Shown here in pieces: positions 58,094-64,000 of a stretch of DNA of 64,000 bases. How positions within the stretch are numbered: the first letter of the stretch is position 1; every line of letters starts with the position of its first letter. Under the pieces are notes generated by a model that searched no databases, was not told where the DNA came from, and worked only from the letters and a program-made list of their open reading frames with translations. Position numbers and translations under genes: made by a program. The stretch is from Desmodesmus armatus (Eukaryota > Chlorophyta > Chlorophyceae > Sphaeropleales > Scenedesmaceae): NCBI GenBank assembly GCA_007449985.2, contig VIIQ02000002.1, forward strand, positions 1,543,886-1,607,885. The letters are read 5' to 3'.

Positions 58094-58720
58094 TCCCCCA
58101 AGCTACTGGGCCTGTGCCCTTGCTGAAGCCCTACAAACAGCCACAAGGTTCACGAGCAGCAGCAGCAGCAGGGTCAGTGCTGTCCATACACGTTGCTGCC
58201 ATCGCGTTGCCGTGATGTGCTCACGTTGTGTCGCATCATCGTGTTTACGTGGACTCCCTGCACACTCCAAATCCCCCGCCATTTCAGGGCCGCAGTACGT
58301 TTGCTGCGCGCCTGCTCAAGGAAGGGGCCTCGGGGAAAACATACAGCACGTGGATGTGCCGCGATGTGTTTGATGACGCGAATGGAAAAGTTCAGAAATG
58401 TGAGTTGTTGGGTGGAGGACTGTGGAGGTGATGGATGGTAGTGCTGCACTGTTAGATGGCGCCAAAGGAGGCTGTCCAAATGCTCGAGCGAGACACCGCA
58501 AATGCAGCCGAATATGATGAAATCAAACACGACTTGTCTTTACAAGTTGACACAACAGCGTTGCAACGTACTAGCCGCGGTCACACTGCGAGGGTCATAG
58601 ATGGGCATCAAAACCCAAGACACGGCATTTCTTGCCGCACTAATGCTGTATAGTACACACAAACAACAGCCAACTCCTGCTCCAGCCTCCGTCTGCTGCC
58701 GACGCTGCTGGAGGCCATGC
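58094..58720. other. Intergenic stretch between GH5 start and COX2B stop
   Basis: Both neighbours are on the minus strand, so this must hold the GH5 promoter and the COX2B 3' UTR. On the plus strand 58288-58431 is an open, well-mixed frame (GRSTFAARLLKEGASGKTYS, then TWMCRDVFDDANGKVQK) that reads like a coding fragment but has no recognised relative or start. I do not call it a gene. Confidence 0.4.
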
Positions 58721-60658
58721 TTACTCGATCCACTTCTTCAGGTAGTTGGTCACAAACTGCAGCACAGCAAGGCAGCAATGACAGACATAAAAAGAGAGTT
58801 TACAAAGTGTTACAACACAGTGTTCATGGTGCTGCGAGCAAGCACAGTGCTGCCAGACATGTGCCTCAACTCTTTCTGCAACCACCAGCAGCTCAACCTG
58901 TGCTATTGTAGGTCATTCACCCCCCCCCTCCTCCTGCCATACTATTCAGTACTGCTGCTGCTGCAGCGCCACTGGCCTGCTGCTTTGACCCGCCCAAGCC
59001 CCCCCCCTCGTCGCGTCTACTGTCCACTGCTGCCGCCCCTCCTACCTGGCGTGGCGTGACTGCCTCCACCACGATGGGCATGAAGGCGTGGTTGGCTCCA
59101 CACAGCTCAGAGCACTGGCCGTAGAACACACCAGGACGCTGGATGGTCAGCCACACCTGATGAGCACAGCATGATACAGCACAGCACAACGCAGACAGCA
59201 GCAAGGATTGCAGCAGGGAGGAGGAGCGGCCACGCAGCAGAAGTACATACACTTATCAGTGTGCTGAACGATGGTAGTAAAGCTTTCCCCATGCACGCCT
59301 GATGCATGAAACAGCACGATGCATACTAGCGACTGGCTGTACGTGTCAGCTGCCACCAGCTCATCAAACCCATCCACACCATCCGAATCGCACCTGGTTG
59401 AGGCGTCCTGGGATGGCGTCGATCTTGACCCCCAGTGATGGCACTGCCCATGAGTGGATGACGTCAGCGGATGTCACCAGCAGGCGCACCAGGCTGTTGG
59501 TGGGCAGCACCAGACGCTCATCCACCTCAAGCAGACGCAGCTGACCAGGCTCAACATCTGAAGGGTGGGGGGGGGGGGAGGCAAAAGGGGGCGTGAGCAA
59601 CTGCAAGAGGCCGCACCCAACCTCTGTGTGTGTCAACTCCCCCTTGAGAGAGAGGGGGAGCAGTGGGCACAAGGGGGGGGGGGGCTATGCTGCACACAGC
59701 CAACAGATGTTGGGTATGGTGACTGGTATGACCCGCGGTGTACTTGCACTGCTTTTTCTGCTGCTGGCCTGCTGCAAGTGGCAACAACTGTGCTGCGGAA
59801 GCAGAGCGGTACGTGCAACACACGCCTGCAGCAGGCAGGTGCCTTTTGTGGATGGGCGGCTGGGTGCATGCACGCGCCTGCTTGTGGTGCTTGACAACTC
59901 CTCCCCCCCCTCAACTTAATGCACCGAGGTGCCTGCCTACGACTGCTTCCGATGCTTAACCCCTGCCCCCTGGGCCACTGCTAAGCATGACTTCAGCCGG
60001 CCCCAATGAGCAAAGAAGTATAGCCTCCACGCCCGCCTGACAGCCAGCCCACTCGCTGACTCCGATAGCATGTCCGCCACTCCGGCTCCTACGCCGTACA
60101 CACCTGTGAGCATGTATGAGTCGAAGTTGTACTCTGCCTTCTTGGGTCCCTCCTCACGTCCCTTGGCGATGAGTGCGTCTGTCACACGCTTGCGCAGCTC
60201 ACGCCTGAAGGAGGGGTCACTCTTCAGCTGAGCCTTCAACGCCTCACGAGCAGACTGAGGGGGGGGGGGAGTGGAGGGGGGGGGCAGGAGTGACAGAAAG
60301 GGGGGGGGGGAGGGGAAGTGGTGAGGAAGCCAGAGCTGCATGTGGTGTGTATGTGCATGTGAGTGTGCGGGAGAGGGTGGGACGACGGCTGCCTGGGGTA
60401 ATGTAGGGAGGGGGGGGGGAGATGCTGGGGGATGTGGAATGATGGTCCTTCCTGCTGCTGTGGTCGCTGCTGCCAGACTGTATTGGATTCAATAAGGGGG
60501 AATAGGGGGGCCAGGGGTGGATGCCTGCTGCAGAGATGTGCTTGTCTGTGACAGCATACTGCTTCACGGAGGGGACACTGCTGCATGTTGATCGGTGCCC
60601 ACAGCTGCGCTGAGTTGATCCCGAAGCTGGACTGTCTGCTAGCTGTCACTGTGAACAT
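58721..60658 (-). CDS. COX2B: Nuclear-encoded cytochrome c oxidase subunit 2, C-terminal half (COX2B)
   Basis: Five exons (60658-60560, 60254-60104, 59557-59394, 59156-59046, 58756-58721) join in phase to 186 residues. Exons 3-5 are the copper-binding half of COX2: [40 protein letters not shown], then [20 protein letters not shown] and FVTNYLKKW. The CuA ligands are present: His118, Cys153, Glu155, Cys157, His161 and Met164. There are no N-terminal membrane helices; instead there is a soluble extension ([20 protein letters not shown]) as in chlorophycean COX2B, which pairs with a separate COX2A in the inner-membrane complex IV. Exon 1 ([20 protein letters not shown]...) fits a mitochondrial targeting sequence, but it rests only on phase and a GTATGC donor and is the least certain part. 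Confidence 0.93.
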
Positions 60659-61883
60659 CCTGCAGGGTCTGCGACAGCTGCACAGGCGTTGCCCCCATGT
60701 TGCCCTCCTGTGCTGAGGACGCCTCTGCTGTAGGGTTTGTGTGAGGCCCCTGTGTGCTGCAGCAAGGAGGTGCTGCTGGTGGCTGGACCGCCTGAAATGC
60801 CAACTGCTGATGCTGTTGATACCAGACCGAGGTCCTGCTGTTCACCTGGTCCACCATGGCTCCTGCTGGCAACCCTGCTGCTCTGTCAAGGAGTGGGGGT
60901 GCCCGGACTCAGTGCTGCAAGCCAACGAAGATGCACGTGCGTCAGTTCTACGTGCTGCTGCAAGCCACTTCTGCGTCGATTGATGCGGCTCTGAATGAGG
61001 CATTGAAGACGTTCTGGTCGAGACGTGCCCGTGCCCACCAATCTGCTGTCACTGTGGCCGATCTGCAGCTACAAATTTGTAAGATGGTCCTGAAATGTTG
61101 TAAGACACTTCAGGCGAAGCCCTCACCTCAGCAATGAAACACTGCTGAAACAGATCTCGCTGCAGGCTATCCTCGCTGTGGTGAGCCCACTCTGCCTTCG
61201 TTGATGTCCTACGTGAGACCTAGGGTGCAATGTTGGTGATGGACACGCTTTTGCTCAGCCAGCACGATAATAACAGGAATAACCTAGGATGACACAGAAG
61301 CGAGGATGCGAGGCCACACAACGGCATGTTTATGTAGCTGTTCATGTCGTCAAAGACGTATTATACAGCAGCTAGCACACAGTTGAAGCAGTCTTCTGCC
61401 AGCCTGTCAGGTTGCACACAGATCAGGTGCCCACCTTTACCCACCCATCACAAATCCTGCCTGCATGCCGGTCAGAACGTATGATGAGGTATGTGGGACG
61501 CAAATTTTGACAAGTGGTCCCCATCAGGATCCTGAAACACTCTAGGTCACCAGGGCAGCAATGGCAGCTCAGCACTGGCCAGTGGCCACCAGGCAGCAAC
61601 ATGCACCAGCCGTTAATGCAAGTCAACTCAGCGTGCAACGAGTAGCTTGATTTCTACACTTCGTTGCCTCATGCATATCACCCAGGCTAGCAGTGTCAGT
61701 CCTCGCAATCAGGCACAGCTGCCCAAGCTGCACAGGGGCTCAGGGCCGCACTATGCAGCGCCACTACAAATTCACCCTCACTCCCTTCAGCAGTAGCAGC
61801 AGCAGCAGCAGGCTGCGCAGCAGCCAGACCAGCAGCAGCTGTTGTCAGAAGCACTTGCAGCACCACTTCACCTCCCCCCTCAG
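60659..61883. promoter_or_regulatory. Head-to-head region, COX2B / RtcB
   Basis: COX2B starts leftward at 60658; RtcB runs rightward and its first supported exon starts at 61884 or 61913. The stretch must hold both promoters and at least one 5' exon of RtcB that I could not identify. A 93-codon plus-strand frame (60856-61137) has mixed composition but no recognised motif. Confidence 0.45.
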
Positions 61884-63894
61884 TGCCTGTGCACTGTACA
61901 TTCCATGCACAGGAGCGTGCGTTCATTGAGCAGGTCAGCCCTGTGCAGTACAGTGTCAAGATGGGCTTTGTGCCCAACATGAACGTGCCAGGCACCTTCT
62001 ACGTCAATGACAGGCTCAAAGACCTGCTGTTTGAGGAGCTGGCGCAGTCAGTCACACGCGGCGAGGTGAAGGGGGGGGGGGGCCGTCCCGGGGGGGGGGG
62101 GGGGGTAAGGGGGGGAAGATTTTTTATGTGAACGACAGGCTCAAGGACCTGCTGTTCGAGGAGCTGGCACAGTCGGTCACACGCGGCGAGGTGAAGGGGG
62201 GGGGGATGAAGGGTGGGGGTGTTGTGTGACAGCAAAGGGAGTGCATGTACTGTCATGCATGCTCAATACGCACCGTCCTACGGGATAGCCAAATTGGGCA
62301 AAACTGTGTGTGTGCGTGGGGGCGGGGGGGGGGGGGGGTTGTAATGGTTCCCTCCAGTGGGTTATATGGTTGCAAGGTGTCGTGTGCAGGGTCTGTTGAT
62401 ACACCCTCAAGACCTGCAGCAGCAGGACGCCCTTGTCACCTGGAAAGCTGCAGCTGCATTGCTGGGCTGGACATGGGTGCATGTGCGGGGGGAAGGCGGG
62501 GGGGGGGGGGGGGAGGATAGCAACACCTTCCTCGACAGGTGTTTGACAGGACAGTGAGTCACTGTTAGGCAGCAGCAAGGGCAGGGCTCAGCAGCAGGGC
62601 ACTCTTGGTGGCAGCACATACGAGTAATTGGCAACAGATGAGACACTTTTACTGGCAAAGCAGCATTGCATCCAGAGTTGCCACTAGTGATATTTACCAG
62701 GGGGGAGCGCGGAAGCGGACTCCCACCTGCTGGCTACACACAGCACAATCAGGTGAACCCTTACTGCCGAGGGCCCGAGGCAAAGCCTCACTAGTGAGCT
62801 GCGCCTAACACCCCTATCCCAGGAGGTTGGCTGCATTTGGCAAACAAGCACAGTAGCAGTAGCATGTCACTCAATGATGTCCTTATTCTGTCTGCCCCCC
62901 CCCTCCCCTGCTGCAGCATGGTGGCTTCCTGCCAGCAGTGAAGCAGCTGGCCAATGTGGCAGCACTGCCAGGCATCGTCAAGGTGAGCGGCACACAGCAC
63001 AGCACGGCACAGCACACAGCCCAGCGGAGAGCACAGTGGAGAGCACAGCACACAGCACTCACACAGCAAGTACACAGTACATACACACCTAGCACAGACA
63101 GTGCAGTCCGGCTACACTTATAGCTGCAAGAGGAACAACACACGTGCACAGCCAGCGCAACCTACAGCCGTGGAGTGGTGCCACCAGACCTACTGCAGCC
63201 AATGAGCCCCTGTTGTATTCCTGGCTGTAGCAAGGATGGAGGCAGCTGCTTGTGATGCTTCACCCTGACAGGTTGCTGAGTTGCCACAAAATTTACACCC
63301 TGTGAACCTCCGCTGCTGTTTCTGCTGCTGCTGCTGGCGTCGCCACTGCTGCTGCTGCATCCCCTGCCTTTTTCAGCGCTCCATCGCGCTGCCGGATGTT
63401 CACAGTGGCTACGGCTTTGCCATCGGCAATGTGGCAGCATTCGACATGAACAACCCAGAGGTGAGCGGGACTGGGTGCAACTGGAGCTGTATGCTGTGTG
63501 CAGAGGCTGTGTCAGTGCGATAGTGCAGTGCACATGTTGACAAGTTGGAAAAAGGCAAGGCCCTTCCGGCACGCCTTGCCTCCCCCGGCTGGGGCTCTGC
63601 AAAGGGGGGGGGGGCGCAGCATAAAAACTTGCACTGGCTACAGTATGCACCCCTCCCTCCCTCCCCCCCCCCCCACCCATCCTCCCACCCACCCACCCTC
63701 CCACCCACCTCCCCCCCCCACCACCACCAATCCACTCACCCACCCACACTGTTGCTGCTGTGCTTCCTGCTGCTGTCCCCCAGGCTGTTGTGTCTCCTGG
63801 TGGTGTTGGATTTGACATCAACTGTGGGGTGCGTCTGTTGCGCACCAACCTCACTGAGGAACAGGTGCAACCGGTGAAGGAGCAACTGGCACAG
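61884..63894 (+). CDS. RtcB/HSPC117 tRNA-splicing ligase, 5' part (runs off the window)
   Basis: RtcB joins RNA ends with 2',3'-cyclic phosphate or 3'-phosphate to 5'-OH, in tRNA splicing and the unfolded-protein response. Four exons are clear: 61884 or 61913 to 62065 ([20 protein letters not shown] and [16 protein letters not shown]), 62917-62982 ([20 protein letters not shown]), 63377-63460 ([20 protein letters not shown]) and 63784-63894 ([20 protein letters not shown], then [14 protein letters not shown]). All join in phase 0 and follow the human protein almost residue for residue. The Asp and Cys of GFDINCGVR are metal ligands of the active site. The true N-terminus was not found; the acceptor CCCCCTCAG before 61884 is the stronger of the two. 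The rest of the gene, including the catalytic His, lies beyond 64000. Confidence 0.95.
62121..62195 (+). pseudogene. Ghost copy of the RtcB first exon end, with donor
   Basis: The last 70-odd bases of the exon ending at 62065 are repeated 125 bases downstream with mostly silent changes: [20 protein letters not shown], then RGE and the same GTGAAGGGGG donor. Poly-G runs separate the copies. The second copy has no proper acceptor (AAGATTTTTTATGTG precedes it). Confidence 0.85.
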
Positions 63895-64000
63895 GTGAGG
63901 CGGGAGCCATGATGTAAGGTGGGGGATGTGTGGCTGCGGGACATGGGGGGGGGGGGGAGGTTGGGGGGGGGGCAAGAGAGGGCTGAAGGGGACTGAGGGG

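Noticed and set aside
60856..61137. 93-codon plus-strand frame between COX2B and RtcB as a small gene or RtcB N-terminus
   Set aside because: Composition is plausible, but it shows no RtcB N-terminal features and no phase-compatible donor to the first RtcB exon.

Overview
The window looks like nuclear DNA of a chlorophycean green alga. Coding genes are broken into many short exons with GT..AG introns, the sequence is rich in CAG/CTG and CA/GT runs, and several proteins have plant or algal architecture. The best taxonomic marker is a nuclear gene for only the C-terminal half of cytochrome oxidase subunit 2 (COX2B, 58.7-60.7 kb), a split known from Chlorophyceae. A Chlamydomonadales-type genome is a reasonable guess; the species cannot be read from the sequence.

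Layout. 1-6.4 kb: no gene I can support, but tandem repeats and a small head-to-head telomere-like sequence. 6.4-12.15 kb: a large inverted duplication whose arms carry a secreted cysteine-containing protein gene (7162-8777, minus) and a damaged paralogue (9472-11253, plus). 13.5-16.1 kb: a secreted clan GH-A-like glycosidase (minus). 17.6-22.1 kb: a DUF2358 + SOUL haem-binding protein (minus). 23.6-28.5 kb: a membrane-anchored alpha/beta-hydrolase with a long low-complexity tail (minus). 29.0-30.0 kb: a DnaJ-type zinc-finger protein (plus). 30.8-34.4 kb: a FIST-domain protein (minus). 36.0-37.9 kb: a four-helix membrane protein with an NPF tail (minus). 38.65-41.0 kb: a plant-type arginine-rich tandem CCCH zinc-finger protein (plus). 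41.0-44.9 kb: gene-free and TG-rich. 44.9-46.1 kb: a GNAT acetyltransferase (plus). 47.6-51.3 kb: arginyl-tRNA-protein transferase ATE1 with a polyglutamine insertion (minus). 52.3-58.1 kb: a signal-anchored GH5 cellulase-type enzyme (minus). 58.7-60.7 kb: COX2B (minus). 61.9 kb to the end: the 5' part of an RtcB/HSPC117 tRNA ligase (plus), cut by the window edge.

I rebuilt the gene models by hand by joining exons whose phases agree at GT..AG junctions and whose joined protein reads through family motifs. Most junctions are well supported; uncertain ones are named in each entry. The genes are unrelated housekeeping and secretory functions, not a functional cluster; their only shared regulation would be through head-to-head promoters (ABH/zinc finger, tetraspan/CCCH, COX2B/RtcB).

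The most unusual content is structural: (i) the inverted duplication, where each copy of the gene is damaged differently; (ii) 'ghost' tandem copies of the catalytic exon of the GH5 gene, several keeping a splice acceptor, and a similar ghost exon in RtcB; (iii) a very long GGGGGC-type hexanucleotide array directly behind a GH5 splice donor; (iv) a sharp rise of poly-G/poly-C tracts at intron ends from about 52 kb onward.
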